Positions 52,333 through 60,815 of a stretch of DNA of 64,000 nucleotides are shown here, one piece after another. The notes under the pieces were generated by a model. It was given only the letters and a program-made list of their open reading frames with translations. It was not told where the DNA came from and did no database searches. How positions within the stretch are numbered: position 1 is the stretch's first letter; every line of letters starts with the position of its first letter. The position numbers and the translations under genes are program-made. Source of the DNA: Streptomyces hiroshimensis (GTDB lineage: Bacteria; Actinomycetota; Actinomycetes; Streptomycetales; Streptomycetaceae); the NCBI RefSeq assembly GCF_014650335.1, contig NZ_BMUT01000007.1, forward strand, positions 315,864 to 379,863. The letters run 5' to 3'.

Positions 52333-55092
52333 ATGGCCCGAAACCGGGACCGCTCCTCGGGGCCCTCGGGCCACTGGTTCACCGGTCGGCGCCGAGACAG
52401 CAGGCGTGAGCCGGTGCAGTCGCGCAACGGCTCACGGGTGCCGTCGGCCGGACGTCTCCGGTCGATGGTGCGCAGCCGCAGCGTCGCCGGTCAGATGTTC
52501 CTGCTGCAGCTGCTGATCGTGCTGCTGCTCGTCGTCGCCGCGGTGGTCACGTTGGTGCTCCAGGCGCGGAGCGACAGATTCCAGGCGGCGCGCGATCGAT
52601 CGCTCGCCGCCGCACAGACGTTCGCCCACAGCCCCGGCCTGGTGGCGACCCTGCACGGTCCGGACCCCAGCAAGGTGCTCCAGCCGCTGACCGAGGCCGC
52701 CCGCAAGGAGGCCGGCGTCGACTTCATCGTGGTGACGGACCGCAACGGCATCCGCTACACCCATCCCCGGCCCGAGCTCATCGGCAAGCAGTTCATCGGC
52801 ACCATCGGGCCGTCGCAGGCCGGGCACGTCACCATCGAGAGCGTCAACGGCCCCCTCGGCGAGGAGGTGCAGGCCGTGGTCCCGGTCGAGGACGACCACG
52901 GCAACGTCGTGGGCCTGGTGTCGTCCGGGCTGAAGGTCAGCTCGGTGAGCAGCGCCGTCGACCGTCAGCTGCCGCTCGTCCTCGCCGCCGGCGGCGCCGC
53001 GCTCCTCCTGGCCACCGGCGGCGCGGCCCTGGTCAGCCGGCGGTTGCAGCGCCAGACGCACGGCCTCGGCCCGGCCGAGATGACCCGGATGTACGAACAC
53101 CACGACGCGGTCCTGCACGCGGTGCGCGAGGGCGTCGTCATCGTCGGCGGCGACGGCCGCGTGATGCTCGCCAACGACGAGGCGCGCCGGCTCCTCGGCC
53201 TGCCGCAGGACGTGGAGGGCCGGGCCGTCACCGGGCTCGACCTCGACCCCCGGATGGCCGAGCTGCTGGAGTCCCGGCGCGTCGCCAACGACGAGGTGCT
53301 GCCCGTCGGGGACCGGCTGCTGGCCGTGAACAACCGGCCGACGGACCGCCGGGGCGGGCCACCGGGCAGCGTGGCGACCCTGCGGGACTCCACCGAGCTG
53401 CGCGCCCTCGCGGGAAAGGCCGAGGCCGCGCGCGAACGGCTGAAGCTGCTGTACGACGCGAGCGTGGCCGTCGGGACGACCCTCGACGTCCAGCGCACCG
53501 CCGAGGAGCTCACCCAGGTGGCCTCACCCCGGTTCACCGACTACGCCACCGTCGACCTCGCCGAGCCGGTCCTGCGCGGCGACGAGCCGCGGGCGGGCGT
53601 CGGCAGCGACGCGCCCGAGCTGCGGCGGGTGGCGCTCAGCGGCGTCCGCGACGACCACCCCCTGTACCGGGCGGGCGAGCTCCACCGCTTCGCCGCGCCC
53701 ACCCCGCAGGCGACGGGCTTCGTCAGCGGGCACGCGATCCTCGTACCGGATCTGGCGGCGTCCGCCGGCTGGCGCACCCAGGACGTCGTGCGGACGCAGG
53801 CCATACTGGATTACGGCTTCCACTCCCTCATCACCGTGCCGCTCAAGGCGCGCGGCGTGCTGATGGGCATCGCCAACTTCTGGCGGACGGGGGACAGCGC
53901 CACCTTCGAGGAGGACGACCTGTCCCTGGCCGAGGAGCTGGCGGCGCGGGCCGCCGTGTGCATCGACAACGCCCGGCGCTTCACCCGCGAGCACGCCATG
54001 GCCGTGACGCTGCAGCACAGCCTGCTGCCGCGCGGCCTGCCCGAGCAGAACGCCCTCGACGTCGCCTACCGCTACCTGCCGGCCCAGGCCGGGGTGGGCG
54101 GCGACTGGTTCGACGTGATCCCGCTGCCCGGGGCCCGGGTGGCCCTGGTCGTCGGCGACGTCGTCGGCCACGGCCTGCACGCCGCCGCGACGATGGGCCG
54201 TCTGCGCACCGCCGTGCTGAACTTCACCGCCCTGGACCTGCCGCCCGACGAGCTCCTCGGGCACCTCGACGAACTGGTCGGGCGCATCGACCTGGAGTCC
54301 GCGGGAGTGGACGGGGAGGACGCGATCGCGGGCGCGACCTGCCTGTACGCGATCTACGACCCGGCCACGGGCGTCTGCGCCATGGCCCGGGCCGGCCATC
54401 CGCTGCCGGCCGTCGTCCACCCCGAGGGCAGGGTGGAGTTCCCCGAGCTGCCCGCCGGGCCGCCGCTGGGCCTCGGCGGGCTGCCCTTCGAGGCCGGGGA
54501 GCTGCAGCTGCGCGAGGGCAGCAACCTCGTCCTCTACACCGACGGCCTCATCGAGGACCGCAAGCGCGACATCGACGCGGGCCTGGCGATCCTCAGCTCC
54601 ACGATCGCCCACGCCGGACGGACGCCGGACGAGATCTGCGAGGAGGTGCTCAAGGCCCTGCTCCCGGCCCGGCAGCGCGACGACATCGCCCTGCTCGTCG
54701 CCCGTACCCGCATCCTGGACCCCGACCGCACCGCCGAGTGGGAGCTGCCCTCCGACCCCGCGGTCGTGGCGCAGGCCCGCGCCGACGTCACCCGGCAGCT
54801 GACCGAGTGGGGCCTGGACGAGGCCGCGTTCACCACCGAGCTGATCCTGAGCGAACTGGTCACCAACGCCATCCGGCACGCCTCGGGCCCGGTCCGCGTC
54901 CGTCTCGTCCGCGACCGCGCCCTGATCTGCGAGGTCGCCGACGGCAGCAGCACCGCCCCCCACCTGCGCTACGCGGCCGCGGAGGACGAGGGCGGCCGCG
55001 GCCTGTTCCTCGTCGCCCAGCTGGCGGAGCGCTGGGGGACGCGGTACACGCCGGAGGGGAAGGTGATCTGGGCGGAGCAGCAGCTGGCGTGA
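52333..55092 (+). CDS. Sensor SpoIIE-type PP2C phosphatase with PAS, GAF and ATPase domains
   Basis: A 919-residue membrane sensor from the ATG at 52333. Order: basic N-terminus, TM helix (about 51-75), extracytoplasmic Cache-like domain (76-215, V-V-T-D-R-N-G-I-R-Y-T-H), second TM (about 216-236), PAS (255-370), GAF (380-545), SpoIIE/PP2C phosphatase (565-775, V-G-G-D-W-F-D-V and V-G-D-V-V-G-H-G) and RsbW-like ATPase (790-919, E-L-V-T-N-A-I-R-H-A). The sensing part resembles DcuS/CitA. These proteins dephosphorylate anti-anti-sigma factors and the ATPase part may act as anti-sigma kinase, linking an outside ligand to stress or developmental sigma factors. Confidence 0.93.
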   Translation: MARNRDRSSGPSGHWFTGRRRDSRREPVQSRNGSRVPSAGRLRSMVRSRSVAGQMFLLQLLIVLLLVVAAVVTLVLQARSDRFQAARDRSLAAAQTFAHSPGLVATLHGPDPSKVLQPLTEAARKEAGVDFIVVTDRNGIRYTHPRPELIGKQFIGTIGPSQAGHVTIESVNGPLGEEVQAVVPVEDDHGNVVGLVSSGLKVSSVSSAVDRQLPLVLAAGGAALLLATGGAALVSRRLQRQTHGLGPAEMTRMYEHHDAVLHAVREGVVIVGGDGRVMLANDEARRLLGLPQDVEGRAVTGLDLDPRMAELLESRRVANDEVLPVGDRLLAVNNRPTDRRGGPPGSVATLRDSTELRALAGKAEAARERLKLLYDASVAVGTTLDVQRTAEELTQVASPRFTDYATVDLAEPVLRGDEPRAGVGSDAPELRRVALSGVRDDHPLYRAGELHRFAAPTPQATGFVSGHAILVPDLAASAGWRTQDVVRTQAILDYGFHSLITVPLKARGVLMGIANFWRTGDSATFEEDDLSLAEELAARAAVCIDNARRFTREHAMAVTLQHSLLPRGLPEQNALDVAYRYLPAQAGVGGDWFDVIPLPGARVALVVGDVVGHGLHAAATMGRLRTAVLNFTALDLPPDELLGHLDELVGRIDLESAGVDGEDAIAGATCLYAIYDPATGVCAMARAGHPLPAVVHPEGRVEFPELPAGPPLGLGGLPFEAGELQLREGSNLVLYTDGLIEDRKRDIDAGLAILSSTIAHAGRTPDEICEEVLKALLPARQRDDIALLVARTRILDPDRTAEWELPSDPAVVAQARADVTRQLTEWGLDEAAFTTELILSELVTNAIRHASGPVRVRLVRDRALICEVADGSSTAPHLRYAAAEDEGGRGLFLVAQLAERWGTRYTPEGKVIWAEQQLA

Positions 55093-55131
55093 GGGGCACA
55101 GCACGGACCCCGCAGGACACAGCAGGACACA

Positions 55132-55168
55132 GCGCAGGACGGGCTGGTTGCTCCAGCCCGTCCTGCGC
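55132..55168. terminator. Bidirectional terminator, SpoIIE-type gene / csbD
   Basis: A perfect 16-bp stem (55132-55147 with 55153-55168) and a five-base loop TTGCT between convergent genes. It is the strongest hairpin noticed in the window. Short direct repeats of CAGGACACAG precede it. Confidence 0.88.
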
Positions 55169-55218
55169 GTCCTGGGGTTCTGCGGGGCCTGCGGGGGCCT
55201 GCACCTGTCCTTACGCGG

Positions 55219-55386
55219 TCAGCGACCGCGCAGGTTCTTCTTGACGTTCTCCGCGGTTTCCTGGACCTTGCCCGTCACCTTCTCGGCGCGGCCCTCGGCC
55301 TCCAGGCGGCGGTCGCCGGTCACATTGCCCGTGGTCTCCTTGAGCTTGCCCTTGAGCTGCTTGGCCTTCGCTTTCCCTTTGCCCAT
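55219..55386 (-). CDS. csbD: CsbD family stress protein
   Basis: A 55-residue, highly charged, Lys/Glu-rich protein from the ATG at 55386 (GGGAGGCCC upstream). It has the CsbD pattern: G-K-L-K-E-T-T-G-N-V-T-G-D, E-A-E-G-R-A-E-K-V-T-G-K-V-Q-E. CsbD proteins are small general-stress proteins, sigma-B controlled in Bacillus. Lying next to a SpoIIE-type phosphatase fits a stress-sigma theme. The role is not known in detail. Confidence 0.92.
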   Translation of the reverse strand: MGKGKAKAKQLKGKLKETTGNVTGDRRLEAEGRAEKVTGKVQETAENVKKNLRGR

Positions 55387-55469
55387 GACCGGGCCTCCCT
55401 GTGTGTGCAGTGAAGGGTTTCTCCCGGAGTCCACCCTGTGGCGGGTCCATCGGGTCCGCAACCGCAGCT

Positions 55470-56264
55470 TCACGGGGCCGTGACCCCCGCGTCCTGCAGC
55501 CGGCGCAGGGTCCAGCCCCGGCCGCGCGGGTCGAGGGGGCGGGTGGCCGCCGTGAAGGCTTCCGCGGCGCGCCGGTAGGAGAGGCGGCCGCGCGCGGTCG
55601 TGAACAGGGGGCCTTCGACGCGGCCGAGGGTGAGCAGCGGGAGCAGCCGAGCCGAGCCGTCGCCCCAGTGCAGCTCGGGGGCCGCGCCCGTCCTGGTGCG
55701 GCGGCCGGGGAGGTCGAGGTCGTCGACGTCGAGGGCGAGGAGGCGCTCGATGGGGGCGCGGGTCTCGTGCAGCAGGTGCCAGAAGGTCTGCTCGCGCAGC
55801 GGGGCGGGGAGTCCGAGGACGGCGCGGACCTCGTGCGGGCCGGGTTTCGCCGTTCCGTCCCGTGTTTGCGGTACGGGCAGAGGCCGCAGTCCGGCGGTGG
55901 GGTCGGCGGCGGTCAGCCAGCCCTGGGCGCGCCACCAGGCCACCGCGCTGCCGAGGGCGGACAGTTCGCGGTTGGCGGTGCGGGCGCCGACCGATGCCGA
56001 GCGGGCGGCGAAGGCGTCGCGCAGGCGGGCGGCCGTCCGGGGGGCCTCCAGCAGGGTGAGCGGTACGGACGGAGGGACGGCGTTGCGGCGGTCGTCGCCG
56101 GTGGGCGGCGTGCGGTCCACCAGGGCCCAGGCCCAGGTGGCGAGGGCGATGCCGTAGACCCGCCGGGAGCCGGTGCCCAGGCCGGAGGCGGCGAGGTACC
56201 GCTCGACGGCGACGGCGTACTCCACGGGATGGTTCACATGACTCGCATGACTCACGTGGTTCAC
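55470..56264 (-). CDS. Tyrosine recombinase-like protein lacking catalytic C-terminus
   Basis: A protein of about 264 residues; the start is uncertain among several in-frame GTGs, and I used the one at 56264. The N-terminal half looks like a SAM-like DNA-binding domain (Y-L-A-A-S-G-L-G-T-G-S-R-R-V-Y). A catalytic-domain-like region has H-E-T-R-A-P-I-E-R-L-L-A-L-D-V-D-D-L-D-L, matching the first catalytic arginine box. It ends at G-W-T-L-R-R-L-Q-D-A-G-V without the H-x-x-R and tyrosine boxes. It is probably inactive as a recombinase, so either a decayed integrase or a repurposed DNA-binding protein. Confidence 0.7.
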   Translation of the reverse strand: MNHVSHASHVNHPVEYAVAVERYLAASGLGTGSRRVYGIALATWAWALVDRTPPTGDDRRNAVPPSVPLTLLEAPRTAARLRDAFAARSASVGARTANRELSALGSAVAWWRAQGWLTAADPTAGLRPLPVPQTRDGTAKPGPHEVRAVLGLPAPLREQTFWHLLHETRAPIERLLALDVDDLDLPGRRTRTGAAPELHWGDGSARLLPLLTLGRVEGPLFTTARGRLSYRRAAEAFTAATRPLDPRGRGWTLRRLQDAGVTAP

Positions 56265-56436
56265 CTGCTTCAAGGCGCCCCGCCCTCCCCCACGCTCGAT
56301 CGGCGATCGACAGCTGTCGACCGCAGTAAACAGGATCCGCAACGGTCCTGCATCCAGCATAAATTGACAAGGCTCGACTCAACTTCATTTCGCCGGGTCC
56401 TAGCGTGTCCCTCCGCGGGCCCTGCACCCTGCCTGC

Positions 56437-57660
56437 ATGTCACTTGATCTCCGTCCGGCGGTGCTGCGCGAGCGGCACTTCCGTCTCTTCTTCACCGGTT
56501 ACGCCACATCGCTGCTCGGGTCGTCGATGGCCTCGATCGCCCTGTCCTTCGCGGTCCTGCAGTCCGGCGGCGGGGGCACCGAGCTGGGGCTGGTCCTCTC
56601 GGCGCGGATCCTGCCGCTCGTGCTCGTCCTGCTCGCGGGCGGCGTCGTCACCGACCGGCTGGGCAGCCGCCGGGTGATGCTGGCGGCCGACGTCCTGCGC
56701 TGCCTGACCCAGGCCGGGCTGGCCCTGGCCCTGCTCGGCGGGATGCCTGACCTCGGCACCCTGCTCACCCTCGTCGCCCTCTGGGGCGCGGCGGAGGCCC
56801 TCTTCACGCCGGCACTGGAGGCGTACGTGCCCCGCATGGCCCGCGACGAGTCGCTGCCGGACGCCAATGCGCTGCTGGGCATGGCCCGTTCGGCGACGTC
56901 CGTCGCGGGTCCCGCTCTCGCGGGCGTCCTGACGGCGGCCGCCGGTCCGTCCTGCGTGCTCGCGCTCGACGCCGCCAGTTACGCGGTGAGCGTCGTCGTG
57001 CTGCTCCTGCTGCCCCGGCCGGAGGGGAAGGCGGCCGCGCGGGCGTCGTTCCTCGCCGAACTGCGGGAGGGCTGGACGGAGTTCCGCTCGCGCACCTGGC
57101 TGTGGGTGACCACGGCACACGTCTGCCTGTTCAACCTGTTCGTCTGGGGGCCGCTGCTGGTGCTCGGCCCGGTCGTCGCCGAGCGGCGGCTCGGCGGCGC
57201 GTCGTCGTGGGGGCTGGTCATGGCGCTGTACGGGGCGGGTGCGGTGGCCGGCGGCGTGGCCGTGCTCGGCCGCCGGCCGCGCCGGCCCCTGCTCGTGGCC
57301 ACGGCCGCCACCGTGGGCTGGGCGCTGCCGTCCGCCGCCCTGGCGACGGGGCAGCCGCTGCCGTGGATATGCGCCGGGGCGCTGGTCGCCGGCGTCGGCT
57401 CGGCGGTCTGCGGCACGCTCTACGCCACGGCCACACAGCGGCAGGTGCCGTCCGGCACGCTCGCCAGGGTCAGCGCTTACGGCGCGTTCGGGGCGTTCGC
57501 GCTCGGGCCGGTCGGGCTTGCCGCGGCCGGGCCGCTGTCGGTGCTCGTGGGGGCGTCGGGGGTCCTGGGGTTCGGCGCGGTCTGGCAGCTCGCGGCCGTG
57601 GCCGTGGTGCTGTCACTGCCTGCGATACGGGCGGCGCTGCCGTCCGCCCCGCGCCCGTAG
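56437..57660 (+). CDS. MFS transporter (EntS/MFS_3-like)
   Basis: A 407-residue protein from the ATG at 56437. About twelve hydrophobic segments are visible, with the loop D-R-L-G-S-R-R after segment 2. It is related in type to the pump at 6450 and to macrolide and siderophore exporters. There is no adjacent biosynthetic gene, so the substrate is unknown. It is divergent from the recombinase-like gene. Confidence 0.88.
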   Translation: MSLDLRPAVLRERHFRLFFTGYATSLLGSSMASIALSFAVLQSGGGGTELGLVLSARILPLVLVLLAGGVVTDRLGSRRVMLAADVLRCLTQAGLALALLGGMPDLGTLLTLVALWGAAEALFTPALEAYVPRMARDESLPDANALLGMARSATSVAGPALAGVLTAAAGPSCVLALDAASYAVSVVVLLLLPRPEGKAAARASFLAELREGWTEFRSRTWLWVTTAHVCLFNLFVWGPLLVLGPVVAERRLGGASSWGLVMALYGAGAVAGGVAVLGRRPRRPLLVATAATVGWALPSAALATGQPLPWICAGALVAGVGSAVCGTLYATATQRQVPSGTLARVSAYGAFGAFALGPVGLAAAGPLSVLVGASGVLGFGAVWQLAAVAVVLSLPAIRAALPSAPRP

Positions 57661-57697
57661 GCCCCCTCCCCGCGCAGTTGCCCCGGTCGCTGCGTGC

Positions 57698-58522
57698 TCA
57701 CTTGCGCAGCCAGGAGCCGGAGCGCTCCAGCCAGAGGTCGAGCAGGGGCTCGTCGCCGAGGATCTCGACTCCGCCGCTGCCGCTGGGGGTGGGGCGCCGG
57801 TAGAGGAACAGCAGCAGGTCGGTCAGGGGGCCGCGTACGGACACGGCGGCCTTCGCGTGGGCCGCGCGCCGCCGGGCGGTGCCGCCGGTGAGGTCGACCA
57901 GCCACTCCCCCGCCGTCGTGTCCGGCGCCGGGCCGGTGGCGTGGAAGTACAGGGTGCGGCCGGGCCCGAGCAGCGGGGGCGCGCCGGGCGCCGCCTCCGT
58001 GACCTCGGGGCGCGAGGCGAAGTCCATCCACTCGTCCAGGGCGTCGAGCGCGAGCTCCTCGTCGAGGTCGAAGTCCGTACCGGCGGCGAGTGCCGCGTCG
58101 GCACGGTGGACGGCCGTCTCGTGGGCCATACGGCGGGCCCAGAAGGCCGGGGGCCGCTCCTCGGCGACGGTCCCCGCCCCCGCGTCCGGCCCGGCCTCGC
58201 GCAGCGTCCCCACCAGCCGGGCCGCGCCGTCGGCGAGCCAGGAGCCGAGGGCGGCGGCGCTCTCGTCCGCGGAACGGGGACGGGAACGGGCGCCGGCCAC
58301 GGTGCCGGGCCCGGGTTCCCCGGTTGCCCTGGTTGCCCTGGTGCGCACGATCTCCTCGGTCCGGCGGTGGGTGCCGCCGAGGTGGCGGAGGAGCCGGCCG
58401 AGGTCCCAGCCCGGGCACGAGGGGACGGGAGCCCTCGTGTCGGCGCCTTGGATGCGTGACCTCAACAGGTCGGTCTGCGTGAGGATTTCGGCGCAGAAGC
58501 GGTCGAAGCTCAGGAGACTCAT
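57698..58522 (-). CDS. Maleylpyruvate isomerase-like (mycothiol/DinB-fold) protein
   Basis: A 274-residue protein from the ATG at 58522, with CAGGAGACTC-type spacing missing and a weak ribosome site. The N-terminal region shows S-C-P-G-W-D-L-G-R-L-L-R-H-L-G, the hallmark of the maleylpyruvate isomerase N-terminal family with its metal-binding histidine. H-E-T-A-V-H-R-A-D follows further on. Actinobacterial members often use mycothiol. The substrate is unknown. Confidence 0.85.
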   Translation of the reverse strand: MSLLSFDRFCAEILTQTDLLRSRIQGADTRAPVPSCPGWDLGRLLRHLGGTHRRTEEIVRTRATRATGEPGPGTVAGARSRPRSADESAAALGSWLADGAARLVGTLREAGPDAGAGTVAEERPPAFWARRMAHETAVHRADAALAAGTDFDLDEELALDALDEWMDFASRPEVTEAAPGAPPLLGPGRTLYFHATGPAPDTTAGEWLVDLTGGTARRRAAHAKAAVSVRGPLTDLLLFLYRRPTPSGSGGVEILGDEPLLDLWLERSGSWLRK

Positions 58523-58769
58523 GGGGCCACGGTACGGTCCGGGGCCGCCCGGCGGGGGCCCGGACGGCGACGCGCCGCGGCCGCGCTTGCGCTGGAGCGC
58601 GCGCGAGCTGCTCCCGCAGGCGCGCGCCTTCGACCTGGCGGCGCCGACGTGGCTGCGCGGCCGCCCCGGGAACATCGTCCCGATCGTCGCGGCGACCAAG
58701 GAGAGCCGGCCGGCCGACAACCTGGCCCCGGCGAACGGGATCCTCTGGGGACTTCCCGCGGCCCCTTAA
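58521..58769 (+). CDS. Possible small ORF, divergent from the maleylpyruvate isomerase-like gene
   Basis: An 82-residue frame from the ATG at 58521. The start overlaps the start of the opposite gene by two bases and the stop overlaps the next gene. The N-terminal part is Gly/Pro/Arg-rich; the last 45 residues look more protein-like (F-D-L-A-A-P-T-W-L-R-G). No family is recognised and no ribosome site is seen. It may be a chance frame. Confidence 0.25.
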   Translation: MGPRYGPGPPGGGPDGDAPRPRLRWSARELLPQARAFDLAAPTWLRGRPGNIVPIVAATKESRPADNLAPANGILWGLPAAP

Positions 58770-58966
58770 CGGCGCCGGGGACGGCGCTGCGCCTCCCCCG
58801 CGCCGGGCTCCGCCCCCGGCTCGCCGCCCGCCGCCTCTTCGGGCGCCAGTTCGGCGTCGCGCCACTCCTGGGTCCGGGTCGGCCGTCCCGACCGGGTCAG
58901 ATCCTCCACTTCCCTCTTCAGCTCGTCGTCCCGCTTGGCGCCGTGCTTGCTGCTTCCCCGCTCCAT
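58766..58966 (-). CDS. Small conserved hydrophilic actinobacterial protein
   Basis: A 66-residue, very charged protein beginning M-E-R-G-S-S-K-H-G, a start shared by a family of short Streptomyces proteins of unknown function (recollection, not searched). It continues with E-V-E-D-L-T-R-S-G and E-W-R-D, then an Ala/Glu/Gly/Pro tail. It is probably disordered. Confidence 0.75.
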   Translation of the reverse strand: MERGSSKHGAKRDDELKREVEDLTRSGRPTRTQEWRDAELAPEEAAGGEPGAEPGAGEAQRRPRRR

Positions 58967-59068
58967 CGTTCGTGCCTCCTGCTGATCAGAGGTGCCGGAA
59001 CCCGTCGGGTGCCCGGACTTCTCCCGGCTAAACCGGCCACCGGACCCTCCCCCGGAACCAAGATTTAG

Positions 59069-59087
59069 TTAGGTTAGGCTTACCTCA
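59069..59087 (+). promoter_or_regulatory. Iron box (DmdR/IdeR site) before the GNAT gene
   Basis: TTAGGTTAGGCTTACCTCA matches the actinobacterial iron box TTAGGTTAGGCTAACCTAA at all but two positions. It ends 37 bases before the GNAT start, so iron-bound repressor should block the promoter. Confidence 0.88.
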
Positions 59088-59124
59088 CTTTCTGCAGGTG
59101 AAACGTGAGAACCGGGAGCCCTTT

Positions 59125-59745
59125 ATGAGGCTGGGTCCGCTGACGGTCCGTACAGGAGAGGACCGTCCGGTCCTCCCGGCACCGGGCGGCGTACGGGTGG
59201 CGAGGGCCGCCGACGCACCCGGGCTGTACGCCCTGTCGGAGCCCTTCATGCGGACCGGCGCGCTGCGCCGCCGCACACCGCACGTCTATGCGGCCGGGTT
59301 CGCCGAGTTCTTCGTCGCCGAGGACGCCCACGGGGTACTCGAAGGGTGCGTCGCACTGAGGACGTTCCCCCGGAACGGCCTGCCGGTCACCGGAGCGGCG
59401 GTCACCGAGGTGGCGGGCGTGCTGCACAACTTCTGCGTGCGGCCCGGCCGCCAGCGCCGCGGCATCGGCTCGCGGCTGCTGACGGCGCTGCTGCTGCACG
59501 CCTCCGACCGGTCGGTGACCGAGGTGTTCGCGGCGACGACGGGCGACGGCGAGGCCTTCCTCCGCAGCGGCTTCCGCGAGAGCGACACTTCCCGGGCGCC
59601 GCACACGTGGGTGGCGGCCCTGGACCCGGCCCGCGGCTCCCGCATCTTCGCCCGGCCCCTGCCCGGAGCCGCGCTCCCCGAGGGGAGCGGTTCCCTTCAG
59701 CCCTGGCCGGCGCGCCACTGCCGGGCGAGCACGTACACCAGGTAG
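59125..59745 (+). CDS. GNAT-family N-acetyltransferase, iron-regulated
   Basis: A 206-residue protein. The ATG at 59125 has GGGAG six bases upstream; the GTG at 59098 has no ribosome site. Residues about 22-165 hold the GNAT fold, with the acetyl-CoA loop R-P-G-R-Q-R-R-G-I-G-S-R-L-L. The early part, A-R-A-A-D-A-P-G-L-Y-A-L-S-E-P, resembles ArgA-type GNATs. An iron box controls it, so it may acylate a siderophore or help under iron starvation. Its last 49 bases overlap the convergent FecCD gene. Confidence 0.85.
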   Translation: MRLGPLTVRTGEDRPVLPAPGGVRVARAADAPGLYALSEPFMRTGALRRRTPHVYAAGFAEFFVAEDAHGVLEGCVALRTFPRNGLPVTGAAVTEVAGVLHNFCVRPGRQRRGIGSRLLTALLLHASDRSVTEVFAATTGDGEAFLRSGFRESDTSRAPHTWVAALDPARGSRIFARPLPGAALPEGSGSLQPWPARHCRASTYTR

Positions 59746-60815
59746 CAGCCGCCGACGACGCCGGTCAGGACGCCCACGGGAAGCTGCGTGGGGGCCAGCA
59801 TCCGCTGGGCGGCAAGATCGCTGGCCGCCAGGAGCAGGGCCCCCAGGACAGCCGACGGCGCGAGGTTGGGGCCCGGGGAACGGGTCAGCCTGCGCACCAC
59901 CTGGGGTGCGACGAGGGCGATGAAGGGAACGGGGCCCGCGACGGCCGTGGCCAGCGCGGTGAGCCCCAAGCCGACGACGAGCGCCGCGGCCTTGACCCGC
60001 TCGGTCCGTACGCCCAGCGCCGACGCCGTGTCCTCACCCATCTCCAGCATGCGCAGCGGCCGGGCGAGGAGCAGGGCCGCGGGGGCGAGGACGGCGAGTG
60101 CGGCCGTCATGGTGCCCACGTGCTGCCAGCCGCGGCCGTTGAGACTGCCGGTGAGCCAGACCTGGGCGCTCTGCGCGTCGGTGAAGGACGCCTTCGCGAT
60201 CAGGTAGGCGTTGGCCGAGGAGAGCAGTGCGCTCACCCCGATGCCGACGAGGACGAGCCGGAAGGTGGCCGCGCCGCCGCGCCAGGCGAGCAGGTAGACG
60301 GCGGCGCCGGTGACCGCGCAGCCGGTGACCGAACCCGCGGCGACCGAGGCCGTGCCCGCGCTCAGTACGAGGATGGTGACGAGGGCGCCGGTGGCGGAGC
60401 CGACGGTGAAGCCTATGACGTCGGGGCTGCCGAGGGGGTTGCGGGCGACGTTCTGGAAGAGCGCGCCGGACAGGCCCAGGGCGGAGCCGGTCAGAAGGGC
60501 CGTCAGCAGCCGGGGCAGCCGCAGCTCTTCGACGATGAACGTGTACGCGGGGTTGCCGTCGCCTGCGAGGACGCGCAGGACGTCGGGCACGGGGATGCGG
60601 AAGTCGCCCGTGGTGAGCGTCCATACGCCGGTGGCGGCCGCGGCCAGGAGCAGGGCGAGGCAGACGGCCGTGGCGCGCGGGTCCCAGCGCACGGAGAGGG
60701 CGGGGCGGCCGCCGGGCGGGGACAGGCGCAGGGCGCGCAGGCGCGTGATCCGCGGGGGCGGGCTCTGCGGCTGCGGCGCCGGACGGGGGCGCGCAAGCGG
60801 GGTACGGCTGGTCAC
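59697..60815 (-). CDS. FecCD-family siderophore ABC permease 2
   Basis: A 372-residue inner-membrane protein from the GTG at 60815 (GTGA overlap with permease 1). After a proline-rich N-terminus it has nine or ten helices and the FecCD marks G-L-S-G-A-L-F-Q-N-V-A-R-N-P-L-G-S-P-D and, later, G-P-V-P-F-I-A-L-V-A-P-Q-V-V-R. It pairs with permease 1 to import ferric siderophores. The binding protein and ATPase are not in the window. Confidence 0.92.
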   Translation of the reverse strand: MTSRTPLARPRPAPQPQSPPPRITRLRALRLSPPGGRPALSVRWDPRATAVCLALLLAAAATGVWTLTTGDFRIPVPDVLRVLAGDGNPAYTFIVEELRLPRLLTALLTGSALGLSGALFQNVARNPLGSPDVIGFTVGSATGALVTILVLSAGTASVAAGSVTGCAVTGAAVYLLAWRGGAATFRLVLVGIGVSALLSSANAYLIAKASFTDAQSAQVWLTGSLNGRGWQHVGTMTAALAVLAPAALLLARPLRMLEMGEDTASALGVRTERVKAAALVVGLGLTALATAVAGPVPFIALVAPQVVRRLTRSPGPNLAPSAVLGALLLAASDLAAQRMLAPTQLPVGVLTGVVGGCYLVYVLARQWRAGQG

